Assembly (NCBI GenBank): GCA_964036045.1
Contig: OZ038385.1
Location: 57,029,919-57,093,918 of the forward strand
Reading direction: 5' to 3'
Origin: Eutreptiella sp. 'Long Island Sound 2002'
Lineage: Eukaryota > Euglenozoa > Euglenophyceae > Eutreptiales > Eutreptiaceae
DNA length: 64,000 nt
In this document: positions 45,398-56,896 of the stretch, piece after piece
Position numbering within the stretch: position 1 is the first letter of the stretch
Layout of the letters: each line of letters begins with the position of its first letter
Translations under genes and position numbers: made by a program
Notes under the pieces: model-generated
Told to the model about the DNA's origin: nothing
Seen by the model: the letters and a program-made list of their open reading frames with translations, nothing else
Database searches by the model: none

Positions 45398-46140
45398 CGC
45401 TCCAACTTATCACGGTTTGCTCACGCCTTCCAACCCTATACAGCGTCATTTCTTTCTTCATTTTGGACATTGTGAAAAATCACTACGGCAGCGCCAGACC
45501 AAGAGTAACCGCATTGCAAACTATCATGTTTTGCCAACTTCAACGCACACGGGGATTAGTTCCTCTTCACTACTGTGTTCAAAAATACAAATCTCGGGGC
45601 TTCACGATTCTTCATTGATGCATCAATGCACAATTCATGTCATCGTCCCACTTTACTTATTGGCTTTCGCTTCACCGGGATCCCATCCACGCTCACTTCA
45701 TTGTGTGGGACGTGCACCATTCATGGTGTCTATATCATGCTGTGTACCACTATGCACACCGTATACTTGTGACACAATTGAATGCATCCTTCACTTGTCC
45801 ATGTTAACCGCCTTTGTCGTCCTTTTTCTTTACCTTTCTCTTGCACTCATCGAACACGACATTCCAACGCTCAGGCAGTGGCTCAACGTGGAGCGCGAAG
45901 CAATGTTGTGGCAAACCAAGTCAAGCGCCATCACGGCGTGCCGCATTCATATTGTCCTACCCCATTGGAAGAATGCATCCACGTTTGTTACCACCACTTG
46001 GTGCCACTTTGAGTTCGTATTTGGTGCTGCGGTTTTGCTCCGTGATGGTGTATGCCAATAGGAAGGTTCGGTTGTGGAGAGTCATGAGGATGTTTTTGAA
46101 ATTGCAGCACAAACCACAGTTCTCGCACGGGGGGGGGGTC
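45398..46140 (+). other. Unrecognised coding-like region after the array
   Basis: The frame ending at 46061 is open from inside the array. Its non-repeat part includes LTAFVVLFLYLSLALIEHDI and ITACRIHIVLPHWKNASTFV. The neighbouring frame 45782-46012 (SNVVANQVKRHHGVPHSYCP) competes with it. Neither has a recognisable domain; a decayed gene is possible. Confidence 0.2.
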
Positions 46141-46169
46141 ATCTACAACTGGTCCTGATGCGACCCACC

Positions 46170-46560
46170 CCCCAACTATCTTTCAAAACGGGGGGGGGGT
46201 CCAGCTAGGGTTGGGGTTGGGGGTTCCTGCTTGGGGTTGGGGGGGGTCTGGCCGCAGGTTAGGGGGGCATCCAGCCAGGGGTGAGAGGGGTGGGCTAGGG
46301 TTAGGGTCACCAAGCTGGTGGAACCAGTCTTGGTTTGATAACCCTTTTTAGTGTCTAGGGTGGACCTACCAGGTTTAGCAGCAGCAGCAAGCCAGCAGCA
46401 AGCAAGCAGCAGCACGCGCAAAATGGGGAAAAATCAGAACTCCGTTGTGGTGCTTTGGATTTGGTTGAAATTGTGGTGCATGATACGTATGATCGTGAAG
46501 TACAATCACACAAAGTATGAGCAAGAAACTCAACGGTGGCGGCCGGGAACGGGCGTCGCA
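46170..46560 (+). repeat. Dispersed repeat D, copy 2
   Basis: A G-rich stretch with CTAGGGTTAGGG is followed by AAGCTGGTGGAACCAGTCTT, GATAACCCTTTTTAGTGTCT, CAGCAGCAAGC repeats and TCCGTTGTGGTGCTTTGGAT. It continues with AAGTACAATCACACAAA and GAGCAAGAAACTC, which copy 3 also has. Confidence 0.9.
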
Positions 46561-47040
46561 AGTGCCGGACCTCCATTTCAAAAACTGCAATTTAGGGCCA
46601 AAATCAGCCCGTTTTTGCCCAAAACCGCCCTAGAACCTGCTCAAAACAGCTAACTGAAAGGAAATAGTGGCTACCCTACACATGCAACTGGACTTCCTTG
46701 TGCCAAAGGGCCCTCTAGGGCCCCCTAACTCCACAATATGTCCGCGAACTGCCCCCAAGAAGCCCCCAAAAGCCCCAGAATTTGTGCACATTGGCCGCCG
46801 ACAGCCCCAAACAAAAAACAGACCATATCTTGGGCTACGTGGCTCAACATGCAATTTCGAGCGCACCTAATCCACCCGCAAACCACAACTTTTGGTGGTT
46901 TCCAGCCCTCGAAATTGCCCTAACTGACGCCTAGACCCCGTACCTCGGCCCATTAGGCTGCTGCAAGCTGCAGCAGGTAGCCCAAAGAGGTGGGTGCCAA
47001 AATGGGTCAACAAGGTCCACCGGGTGCGAAAAAATGACTT
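46561..47040. other. Unique-looking region with a short hairpin
   Basis: No convincing ORF. The 19-base inverted repeat CTGCTGCA-AGC-TGCAGCAG at 46958-46976 could form an 8-bp hairpin with a 3-base loop. Confidence 0.4.
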
Positions 47041-47800
47041 TTTTCGAAAACGATCCTAGACCACATGGAATGCCAAAATAAGTGTTTTTGGCGCATTTTG
47101 AGCACGTGGTAGCCGGTTTTGGCCCTCCTAAAATCCCGAAATGCCTTGAAAATGGGCTTTTTTGGGACGAAAAATGGGTCAAATATGGGTCAAAAATGTG
47201 TTTTTCCAAAAATGATTCTAGACCATTTGGGGTGCACAAACAAGTGAAATGAGCCCATTTCGAGCCAATAGCACGCCATTTTGGCCCCTCCAAAGTCACA
47301 GAATGCCTTGAAAATGGGTTGTTTTGCAACCAAAAATTAGTCAAAAATGGGTCAAAAATGTGTTTTTCCAAAAAATGATTCTAGACCATTCGGGGTGCAC
47401 CAACAAGTGAAATGAGCCCCTTTTGAGCCCATAGCACGCCATTTTGGCCCCTCCAAAGTCACAGAATGCCTTGAAAATGCGTTGTTTTGCAACCAAAAAC
47501 CAGTCAAAAATGGGTCAAAAATGTGTTTTTCCAAAAATGATTCTAGACCATTCGGGGTGCACAAACAATTGAAATGAGCCCATTTTGCGCCCATTGCAAG
47601 CCGTTTTGGCCACTTCAAAGTCACAAAATGGCTTGAAAATCGGCCGTTTTGGGACCAAAAATCAGTCAAAAAAGGATGTAAAATGTGTTTTTCTAAAGAT
47701 ACTTTTTGACTATTTGGCGTACACAAACAAATGGAATGAGCCCATTTTGAGGTCATTTTGAGCCCCTTTTGAGCCGCTCTCATCCACTTTCCAGTGCGTA
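47040..47800 (-). repeat. 162-bp tandem repeat, about five diverged copies
   Basis: GATTCTAGACCA-like words fall at 47052, 47214, 47377, 47539 and (diverged) about 47700, spaced about 162 bp. 162 is 54 codons. On the minus strand each copy reads with little interruption as LEKHIFDPFLTDFWSQ, a SRHSVTLEGPKW-like stretch and GSKWAHFTCLCTPNGLE (ORFs 46931-47371 and 47352-47783). The peptide pattern is kept although the DNA has diverged. It could be a repeat protein remnant or a satellite whose period happens to be a multiple of three. Confidence 0.8.
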
Positions 47801-47829
47801 CCGCATTTGTTGTTCAAGTCCCTCAGACA

Positions 47830-48310
47830 ATGCTCCTTCCCCCACCAGCTCGGTCCCAATATTCAATCCTGGTTAGGGCTAGGGCTAGGGCTAGGGTTGG
47901 GGTTAGGACTAGGGTTACCGAGCTGGTGAAACCAGTCTTGGTTTTATAACCCTTTTTAGTGTCTAGGGTGGACCTACCAGGTTTAGCAGCAGTAGCAAGC
48001 AAGCAGCAAGCAAGCAGCAAGCAAGCAGCAGCACGCGCAAAATGAGGAAAAATCAGAACTCCGTTGTGGTGCTTTGTATTTGGTTGAAATTTTGGTGCAT
48101 GATACCTATGGGTGTGAAGTACAATCACACAAATTTTGAGCGAGAAACTCGACCGTGGCGACCAGCACGGGTTTCGCAAGTGGCGGACCTCCGTTTCAAA
48201 GTCTGTCAAAAATGGCCTGGAAAATGCCTTTTTTTGGGCAGTTTGGGTGCCTAGGATATGCGTGAAGGGGTCCATGTGCATTGGAACTAACGTAAACGAT
48301 AAATAAACAC
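47830..48310 (+). repeat. Dispersed repeat D, copy 3
   Basis: CACCAGCTCGGTCCCAATAT leads into GGGCTAGGGCTAGGGCTAGG and then the same ordered blocks as copies 1 and 2 (GAAACCAGTCTTGG, TATAACCCTTTTTAGTGTCT, AAGCAAGCAGC repeats, CTCCGTTGTGGTGCTTTG). The lead-in CACCAGCTCGGTCCCAATAT occurs again at 48938 with a shorter tail. Confidence 0.9.
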
Positions 48311-48639
48311 CTTTCATCATCGTTTAGTGTGTTGTATACCTGATTCGGGGCCTCAACGACCTCTTTATGGGGTCAAAATACCGCAAAATCGGCCTTGAAA
48401 AGCACCCTTTTTGCATAATTTTTCAAGTTGCACGTTCTCGTAACGTGTTTTTTAGCCACGAATTGCATTGGGCACCCTTGTGGTGCTGAATAACGATGAA
48501 TGGGATCACTTTGAAGCCTTCTTCCATATTGTCATCACCCTGCGATGCCCCATTTTGGCACAACAGAGTGGTGTTGAACGCGCACAGTGCACGTGCTAGG
48601 GTAGGGTTACATGGGTCATCTGTGGGTGCAAAAATGGTC

Positions 48640-48990
48640 CAAAATCTTTTTTTCCAAATTTGTTCCTAGACCACTTGGGGTGCTCAAACAAGTGTTTTTG
48701 GCCCGTTTTGAGCCCATGGTGGCCCGTTATGACGCTCCACGATCCCAAAAAGCCTTGAAAGTGGGCTTTTTGGGGACCAAAAAGGGTGAAAAACGGGTCA
48801 AAAACGCGTTTTTCCAGAATGATAATTAGACCGTTTGGGGTGCATAAACAAGTGAAATGAGCCTGTTTTGAGCCCATTGTAAGCGATTTTGGCCCGTCTA
48901 AAGTCACAAAATGCCTTGAAGGTGATGTTCCTTTCCCCACCAGCTCGGTCCCAATATTCGGTCCTCGTTAGGGTTGCTGTTAGGGCCTGC
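48640..48990 (-). repeat. Two more copies of the 162-bp repeat plus repeat D lead-in
   Basis: GTTCCTAGACCACTTGGGGTG at about 48663 and AATTAGACCGTTTGGGGTG at about 48825 start diverged 162-bp copies. On the minus strand they read AHFTCLCTPNGL and LEKRVFDPFFTLFG. They end at the repeat D lead-in near 48925. Confidence 0.75.
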
Positions 48991-49186
48991 ATGACAAGTG
49001 TCTCTAGAGAAAGCTGTCCGGCGCCAAAGGGTGCAAAAATTTTTTTCCTACTGAGTGTTTATACTCAAAATACTCAAAAATTTGTGGGGAGTTCATATTT
49101 GTGTTAAAACAACAAGAAAAAATTTTGACCTAAAGGAGGGCTACAGGTGGGCTGGTGGCCGACCAGCACCACTACCTTTCCAAACC

Positions 49187-49233
49187 CGGAGGGGGGGGGG
49201 GGGGGGGGGGCGTGGGTTGGGGGGGGGGGGGTC
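49187..49233 (+). repeat. Poly-G tract
   Basis: Two G runs of more than ten bases are separated by CGTGGGTTGG, just upstream of the helicase remnant. The strand could form quadruplexes. ORFs crossing it are artefacts. Confidence 0.9.
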
Positions 49234-49289
49234 GCTTACAAGGACCCGGCCGGGCCGTGCCCCCGTGAGTCCCCAATGGTTACTGCAGT

Positions 49290-50680
49290 TTGGAAGGTAC
49301 TCCAAACTTTAAGCGATATGAATGGCTTCCCCATGCATTGGCAGAACAATGTTCTTTCGATGCTTTCGATCTTTTTCATGGTGCGACCAATAACAGTGCA
49401 ACAAAGGGTTCACATGATTGTGCATTATCTTCTATAACGGAGAGTTTGGCATTAGAAGCGTCCCAACACATTGCTTTGGAGACCGCAATCTTTGCACGAA
49501 TCTCAGCGATTGATGGACCGGCCGGGAGTGGAAAGTCTACCTGCATCCTTGTGCTTTTGCTATTGCATTTCCTCCACAACCGACGTGTCTTGGTTGTTTT
49601 ACCTAGTAATGCCCCCATTGACGAATTGTGCAATGAAAGGTGTGTTGAAGCAAATTTGCAAGCACCTACCATTGTTCGTCTGTATCGGAGACATCACGAT
49701 ATATGGGCAATGTGGACCCAAAATTGTGCGCACAAACCAAGCTGCAGCCACCGGTTCAAACGTTGAAAGTGTTTTGAGAAATGCTCAATTCATCTTCACT
49801 ACACGGCTTTGGTGTTACACTCCACCTTATCCTGTGACTTTGACCACGTCATTGTTGAAGAAGGCAGCCGTTGCAATGTGGCCCTGGGTGTTGGGTGTTC
49901 TACTCGTGGTCGGGCCATTAACTTTGTGGGAATGAAAAACAATTGCATTCCTTCACTGCTTGCAACAAGCATTTGCCCATCAAGGATGCAACTCGTTGGC
50001 GACATTATGCTTCACAAACCATTTTGGATCTTTCTCGTGATGCTTTTGTTCCTACTGTAGTAGGTCTTGAACAACATCGTATGAATCATTCCCTATCGCA
50101 AACAACCAATGACCTTTTTTTTTGGCCCAATGGTTGGTCATAGAACTAACTCCCCCGATGAAGAACCCTCATTCTACTTCCCAACAACCAAAGTGCTCGT
50201 CATGGACACTGCCAATTACGTACCAAAGCCTCAAAACGAGTATCATGAACGCTTGCACCAGCAATTCTATCCTTGGGTGGAAACCTCACGTTACATTTTT
50301 ACTAAGAACAAAGCTTTGGCAGATATTCTAGGGGATGACATGCTGAGGGGTTGGACACTACAATCGGTCGTTGTCTTGGCAAACTACTATGAGCTAGCTC
50401 GTTTAAATTCAATTTTACTTGCGGAGCATCCACTTGTCAAGAGTGTTACCACAATTCGGAAGTTCCAAGGTTACCCAACTGATGTTGTCATCCTTACCCT
50501 AGGCTATGCATCCGTTGGTTTCTTTGACAACTTTAACCGTCAATACATACATCGGTGACCGGGAAAGCAAGGATATTGACGTGCACAATCGTGGCATGTG
50601 GAAAATAGCAGCTTGCCCAACTTGATGAACAAGGAGCACTGAAAATCAGATTCAAGATAGTTTGCAGCTTTCTCATACAA
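49290..50680 (+). pseudogene. Superfamily 1 (UPF1-like) helicase, decayed
   Basis: Helicase motifs occur in the expected order but in three frames. Frame 1 (49290-49766) has Walker A GPAGSGKS at 49515-49538, then RVLVVLPSNAPIDELC (motif Ia type) and TIVRLYRR. The next piece has ESVLRNAQFIFTT. DFDHVIVEEGSR at 49836-49871 is the DEAS-type Walker B, followed by FVGMKNN in place of the usual GDxxQ. One frame over, VGLEQHRMNHSLSQTTNDLF is the QYRM-type motif. ORF 50109-50558 holds TTIRKFQGYPTDVVILTLGY and ASVGFFDNFNR. A last piece (VTGKARILTCTIVACGK) matches the LTRAR end, with the key Arg replaced by Lys. Shifts and stops make it non-functional. Low GC compared with the LINEs. Confidence 0.75.
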
Positions 50681-50683
50681 AGG

Positions 50684-51085
50684 TTGGCTAAATGTGTTAC
50701 TGTAAAGCACACTAGTGTGCAGCAGGGAAGTAGTACAAAGAAGACATTGTCGTTGGGCCCATGCAAGAGGTGTCAAAGCAAAATGTGGCAGCTCGGTCAA
50801 CCCATGAAGGCGAGGATGGATGATGGCATCATAATTAGAAACCGCGAGCAGTGCTCGCATGATGTATTGAACATTTGGGTTTTCCAAGTAGGGGTTAAGA
50901 TTACCAATGATGACCAAAGCACTCCGGCCTTGAGAACAAGCAACATGGCCTGGCTGCAACTTTCTCTCAGCACCATTTTCCTCGTGCGGTTATTCAAAAA
51001 GTCACGGGTGCGGAGATTGAGCTGCTTAATTGCATTCCAAAGTCAGCAAGAAATATTCTTTGCTAGGAAACAAAGCACATCCTAA
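50684..51085 (+). other. Unrecognised ORF after the helicase remnant
   Basis: A 133-codon plus ORF (QQGSSTKKTLSLGPCKRCQS, FLVRLFKKSRVRRLSC) overlaps a 139-codon minus ORF at 50540-50959. Neither has a clear motif. It could be downstream helicase-gene sequence. Confidence 0.2.
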
Positions 51086-51109
51086 AACCTTAGCCATCTA
51101 CTGAGCCGT

Positions 51110-51690
51110 CTTTGCTGCTTCTTGTCCACATATTACACTTTCTCTTTATCCAAGTTTGTTTGCAGCTTACGAACCTTCCTCCTCCTGTGAAAATTATCAC
51201 TACCGATGTGGAGCGATGTTTTCTTCCAACATTTGTCACCGGTGTCAATTTGCGAACATTTTCCGAAACGAACAAGCAGGTTGTGCTATTACTCTTGCTA
51301 TTCAATGGATTGATTCCTCTCATATATTTAGCGATGAATCTGTCATTGACACCACCTCACAACCCGTTTTGGTGGGTATGTGTAACCCATACCAAATTTT
51401 TGCCACTATGATGGCGAATAGCTCCGTGCCAAAGTGGCAATGTAGTGACGTTCCCCAAGTGTTCCCCTCCGAGGGCCAAATTTGCCACGCCGCCCGGGTA
51501 TGGCTATTCTTTTCAATCGCATGCAGCTTTACATTGCCAACGCCATTTTTTGCAAGGTCTTCCTTTCCCCTTCCGCAATAGCGCATCCCCAAATTGATCG
51601 CAATTGCTTTGTGACAAACACCTCCTTCCTCCTTCCTTTTGGTGACACAATTCCCTTCCGATGGAAGAACTTGACAATGTACCTCTAGCA
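51110..51690 (+). other. Unrecognised coding-like stretch
   Basis: The plus ORF 51156-51581 contains YRCGAMFSSNICHRCQFANI and IQWIDSSHIFSDESVIDTTS, natural in composition. A competing frame, 51112-51411, has TDVERCFLPTFVTGVNLRTF. I cannot tell which, if any, was translated. Confidence 0.2.
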
Positions 51691-51699
51691 TTGTGGCAT

Positions 51700-53800
51700 T
51701 TATGCTTTTGATGCATCCAAAAACCACAGGCTTCCGATTCGGACCCGCTTTAGTATCCCCTTGTGGCCCTGCGACAACAATGATGAAATGCCTCACGAGG
51801 ACAAGCATATGAGCTAAAATTGTCCCCATAATCCTAGCAATTAGAGTTCCATTACCATGGTGCACTTAAAAATGCAGCATGGCAAATAGCACTTCGCATT
51901 GCACCGCATTCGGCTATCATGCATCTTTTTTTTTTTGGAGTAGTTCAATATTTTGGTACTTGGTGTTTACTTCACCACGATCCCTTTAATCACCACCAAA
52001 TTTAGTTGCTCTCCCGATCTTAGGAATCCTTGGTATTCATTGTGCCTTTCCACCTCAACAGTATCCAACTCTAAACCGTGCAGGTAAACCGCATAGCAAA
52101 GCCAATGTCAAATGTCTTCCTCATTTCCCTCCTTCTCTCACCAAAGAATGTTCCACATGGTTTCTTTCGCAATCCCGATCCATAGTATCCTTAGTCTTCG
52201 CTGGTGCTATCCACTTCATTGCTATCCCGCCATATTTGCTACACTCCTATGCGTAACCCATGTACCATTGTTCATCAACTGCAAGCCATTGCATGCACGG
52301 CTCGCTTCCAAGCTTGTCCCCAGTATCCGGTGCATCCGAGCAAACCCGTGCAAACCATTCAGGGTTGTTTGTGCAGGGTGTCCCATAAGGAAAATCAGCT
52401 TTTTTGTCTATAACTGGGAAGCTGAGTTGTACATTGGATACCACTTTTCTCTCATGCATGTCCACTTTGCACTCAGGGTATGGAAGGGGTAGGGTGCTGC
52501 GTGGGCAAGGGGATTGAAAAAAAAAGTTTCGGGCGCCATCGATTGATACCTCTGCGCTTATTCACTTGTTCTCCTCTCGTACATTTATGTGTAACGTTGA
52601 TTTTGACCCTGTTTGTCGTTTGTTATCTTCATTGCATAAGCAGCCAAAAAAAACATAAAACATTGTGAATAAGGAGGGAACATACGATGAACAATCACAA
52701 AGAACACATAGACACATTCTTGTGTGTATCATTGCATTATCGTTGTGTGGTCGTCTCAAGTCAATATAGGTAGCAAGCATCCTCCGAATCCTCCATATGA
52801 TATAGACAATAGGCCGATTGGGGTAGGGGTATTATACCGTAGATCCCGTGTCCCAGCACGTACGCGCCAAGGACACGTCATATTGCCGCAAAACCACGAT
52901 TGCTGCGGATTGTTCCTGTGGTCACCGTATAGCAGCACCATACCACGCTACAATGACCCGCCCTCTCCCCCACATGTTTTCGTATGGTGAGTACGCGGCG
53001 GTCAGTAGCTACTGTGCATACATATGGTGCCGCCGAACACCCCTAGTGGTCGGAATACGGCATCACAGCTTACTTCGCAAGGCCAATCGTACACCACACT
53101 GGACGAGGCACACCCTACACTGAGCGATGTACCAATACCAACATAGGTTACAACCGACTCAACCATTGTCGTGTATGCTGATAATGACAACACCAACAAC
53201 GGTGTGTATCGAATGGCCATAGGCAGCGGAACGTGTACCAAAATAACCCCGTGTACACACGTTCACATTATATGTGCGGGTAGCTCCATGGTTAGATCAC
53301 CCCAGTTGCGATGTACCGTCGAGGGTGATGGAGCCCTTTTACATGAAACACCCCCATGGATATTCTGGTATAACATTGCTCCATTGGTTGCCAAAAATGG
53401 AGGCAATTTGGTGCGGGGACTTTGCATCCTTCATTACAAAAATTGAGGACGATCCCTCGCCAAGCTAACAAGGGGACCGTTGGATTGTGCATGGTCAGGC
53501 CATGATCATCAATATGCTAGCGTGGCGATGCTAGGCGGCCAACGATGGAAGGCATATCCTCAAGAATGAATCGCTGCCGTTGAAAGCAAATTGCGCATTG
53601 GGCACACATATGTAGAGCCGCAGGGTCATGTTGGCGTCAGTGCATGCTGTGTTCGTGTTAGGGAAACAGAGTTCGTACCAAGGGACCCCAGGGACACCCC
53701 TTCAGGGCAGGAACCCCCCCTCTGGGTAGATAACCCCCTGTTAGGGTTTGGGTAAGACCCACAGCAGGTGGGTGGGCACTAAATAGCTAAACTAGCTCTG
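51700..53800. other. No convincing gene
   Basis: ORFs up to 126 codons (52112-52492) lack recognisable domains and overlap on both strands. I saw no RNA gene or array here. Confidence 0.45.
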
Positions 53801-53825
53801 CAGCCCCCCCCCCCCCCCCAGCATA

Positions 53826-55980
53826 GTTTTCCTATGGTTCGGAGTGCTGTCCTGCGCTGGCCACTCCACCGATGCCGAATGGATGGCCAAGATTGCGCTG
53901 CTCTTCGCCCTGGGCGACTGGCCAGGCGAACTGCTTCTGGCCACAGACTCCACGGCGGCGCTCGCCGCCAACCTCACGCGCGCTCCGCGCAACGGCACCC
54001 TCCTACACCTCCCCTTTCGCTCAGCGGTCGTCCAGCTTCGTGCCCAGGTCTTTGAGGCCTGGCTCCCGGCCCAGCACGACTCTGGGTCGTCCACCCTGCT
54101 CGCCACGCTCAATGCCGCCGCCGATCAGCTCGCTGAACTCGGTGCGGACGCGGCGCTGGCCAACGCCGTGCCCTGGCTACACCGCTTTTCAGGCAGGGTC
54201 CTGTGCACCCACCAGGGAGGCCTCCTCCTCAACCCCCAGGGGGCGGCAAACGACATCTCGTCCCAAAGCAGCATCGCTGAGTACAGTCGGCATTTTCCAC
54301 CCCCGGACCCCTCCTGGTCCTCCTCCCACCTCATCAAGGCCATCGACAACGCCACCTTGGAGCCGCGAGCAGTCCACGTCATCATGCTGCACCGCCTACT
54401 ATCGTCTCAGCGCCACCCCACAAGGTACGGCGGCGTGGTTTGTCCGTATTGCCACCTGGCGCAGACGGACGTCACCGACCACCTGCTCCGTCGCAGCCCG
54501 CCTTATTTCCTCCAGTACCTCACCCTGGCCTGGCGGTTGCTGCGCCACCCATCTATCTTCCCCCTCGTGGCAGCATCCTCAGGGGCCTCCAGACTGCTCC
54601 ATGGAACCTTCCTAAGTACCCCAACTTTGTTGGTAGGCCTCACTTGGGAAGTCCTCCCCGCTCCCCTTGCACCCAGCCCCGACTCGCTGCCTAGCCAGCT
54701 CCTCCTCAGCCTCAGCGGCTCTTGGAGAGTCGCAAGCCCCGACCCCCGGCGCCCCCCCCTGCTCTCCGCCCAGCGCGCCTTGGTGACAGCGGATCACCAC
54801 GTCGCCCTCGCACAGCCCCCCCCCCGCACTGCAGCATGCCCTCGAAGCTGTTCCCACGCTCTGGAAACCTGCCCCAGCCCCGCTCCCAGCGCTCGTCCGC
54901 GTCCAGCATGCCTCCTCCACCCTCGGTCTGCACGACAGTGTCGTACTCGGCTGGCTGCTACGTCGATGCCGCTCATGGCGGCTTTGCACCACCGCAACCC
55001 CCTGCATCCCCCTGCCCCCCGCGTCGCCCCCACAGTCCGCAGCCGCATGGGTCGTCAGCGCCCTCGGCTGCACCCAGCAGGATTGCATCCAGATGGCGTC
55101 CCTGGCCCCTGACGACAGCCACCTGGTACTTCTGACCAGGACCGCGGACCTTCCGGACCTCCAAGCGCGAATACAAGAACCACTGATGCGACACGATCTG
55201 CCTAATGGACTCTCTGTAGGACGTGCCAGCGGCGCGCCCCTGAACGTGCACGACTGGCCAGAGTGACTAATAGTCCACCGCTCGCTGCTTGCGCGTGCAC
55301 GTTGCGATGCCCTGCTCCCTGCACCGTCCAGCGCAGTTGCCACCCTGGCCTGCAGCGTCGCCGCCCTTGCGGACTGGTCCCAGCCGGCTACCCACTCCCT
55401 GTGGCAGACTTACAGCGGAAGCAAAGCTCCGCAGGTACGCGTCCTTAGGACCGACCTCAGGCAGAACCGCCCCTTGGGCTCCCACACAGCCACGAAATTC
55501 CCCCTCGGAAACCGACCCGCCACCAGCAAGGAATTTTCAGGCGCAGAATTTTGGGGAAACATGTAGGGGCAAGGCGTGGAGCAGTGGCACTCCATGGACC
55601 CCGTTGTGCCTTGCCTGGCGCCCCCGAGACGGAGGCAGCCCACGGAGCCTCCGGGCACCCAGCACAGCCCTCGCACCAGCGGAGCCCCCCCCCTCGCCAC
55701 CCTGAAACTACGGCAGGTGTCAGCCCCTGGTGGCGCAGGGTGCAGGCATGGGCCGCCCGCTTCGACCCACCCTGGCGGGACCGAGTAAGCCGCCACGTGG
55801 CGGTTGGGAGTCCCGCATTCTCAGGGACCCCCTCCGACTGTGTCGGAGCCTTGGGCGGGTCAACCAGATACCAGATACCAGATACCCTGGCATAGTGACT
55901 GCGCCCAGGCCCCCCTATGCCGGGTCCCTTAATAGAAAGCCGGGTAGGGTCCATAGGGCAGTGGGTCTTTTTCTGAGTGT
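53826..55980 (+). mobile_element. Second LINE, 5'-truncated (RNase H and zinc cluster)
   Basis: A C16 run at 53804-53819 is followed directly by coding sequence that starts inside an RNase H domain, as expected for 5' truncation during target-primed insertion. The coding sequence runs to 55566 and a GC-rich 3' region to about 55980. No reverse transcriptase is present. The sequence differs from the LINE at 28-33 kb, so it is another family. A three-copy ATACCAG-like run at 55868-55889 is near the 3' end. Confidence 0.65.
53844..55566 (+). pseudogene. LINE ORF2 C-terminal part: RNase H plus zinc cluster
   Basis: The ORF 53844-55112 begins with CAGHSTDAEWMAKIALLFAL, then GELLLATDSTAALAANLT. 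The Glu and the TDSxAAL motif are those of RNase H domains. About 200 residues on, VVCPYCHLAQTDVTDHLLRR is the C-x2-C plus His cluster found near LINE C-termini. At the poly-C run at 54820-54829 the coding-like frame moves by one (ALQHALEAVPTLWKPAPAPL), has one TGA at 55264-55266, and stays natural to TAG 55564-55566 (LRTDLRQNRPLGSHTATKFP). The 422-codon ORF after the shift point is out of the true frame. The product would remove the RNA strand after cDNA synthesis. Confidence 0.65.
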
Positions 55981-56896
55981 CTATTTTTTTTTCCCTCATC
56001 AGACCATGAATGGTCTTGGAAGGGGAGTGTATTGGGACTGTGGGGAATGCGTGCGCGTGTGCTGTGTATGGGTGCGCGCGTGTTGCGGACGTTTCTTGAT
56101 GATGGTGCGTTCATTGGATCAACCTGAGCAGTAGCAGTCTACATCGCAGTCGCTCAAACTTGTTGTGCGATGTACGAATCATGAAGCACCGGGACAAGGC
56201 TGTGGTGGACATTTGGAATATTCTCATGCATGATGAAAGTGTGTGACCTCACTAGCTAATCATGAATATTATGCATGGGCACATTTTTGTATGGGGGAAC
56301 GGACCCCTTAGCCCGAAGAAGTTGATTGGAACCAAACACATTGCAACACAATTACGTGGGACTCTACACAGCATGAGCAGCAAGTAGCAAAGTTTTGTGC
56401 GGGTAGGTGAACATCACTGAACACTCAATGTGTTTTGATCGAGACGCGCCAGGGATCTCTTTGCGTACAAAGGGTTCACTACAGATGTGTATGGACCTAC
56501 AAACACCCCTTCAAAATCACATCCCGTGACTTTCATTACAAGTGTCTAGAACGAGACACCACCCCCCCACGGTGTGTGCAAATGCATTTTTTTTGGCTAG
56601 GGTGTCCAGTGTTAAAGAAACTAGGTCATGGGGAGAGTGAATTAGCACCCCAAGTGGGGCCACAAAATGGCCCTGGGAGACATGTTCTATTGAAATCTTT
56701 GTGTGCAACCATGGGCCCCTTGATGAAACTTCTGCAAAATTGTGTGTTGGTACGGTGTACACAAGAATAACAAAGCAAAAGAACTAGCCTTTGATGTTGC
56801 ACAATGGTGCTTCCAAAAAACCTCGCAGTGTGTGATACTTGTGCGCCTAGATGAGGACACCGAAACCCCCCCCTGGCTTAGTTTGAGCAAAAAAAG
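55567..56896. other. LINE 3' region and unassigned sequence
   Basis: GC-rich until ~55960, then AT-richer. The minus ORF 55457-55999 (180 codons) overlaps the LINE end and has no motif. The plus ORF 56435-56770 is of uncertain meaning. Confidence 0.4.

Noticed and set aside
47873-47920. True telomere or interstitial telomere
   Set aside because: The words mix CTAGGG, TTGGGG and TTAGGA over less than 50 bp and recur as part of a dispersed repeat, so they belong to that element.
54612-55343. 243-codon minus-strand ORF
   Set aside because: It lies opposite the LINE C-terminal coding region and has no motif; high GC keeps the reverse frame open.
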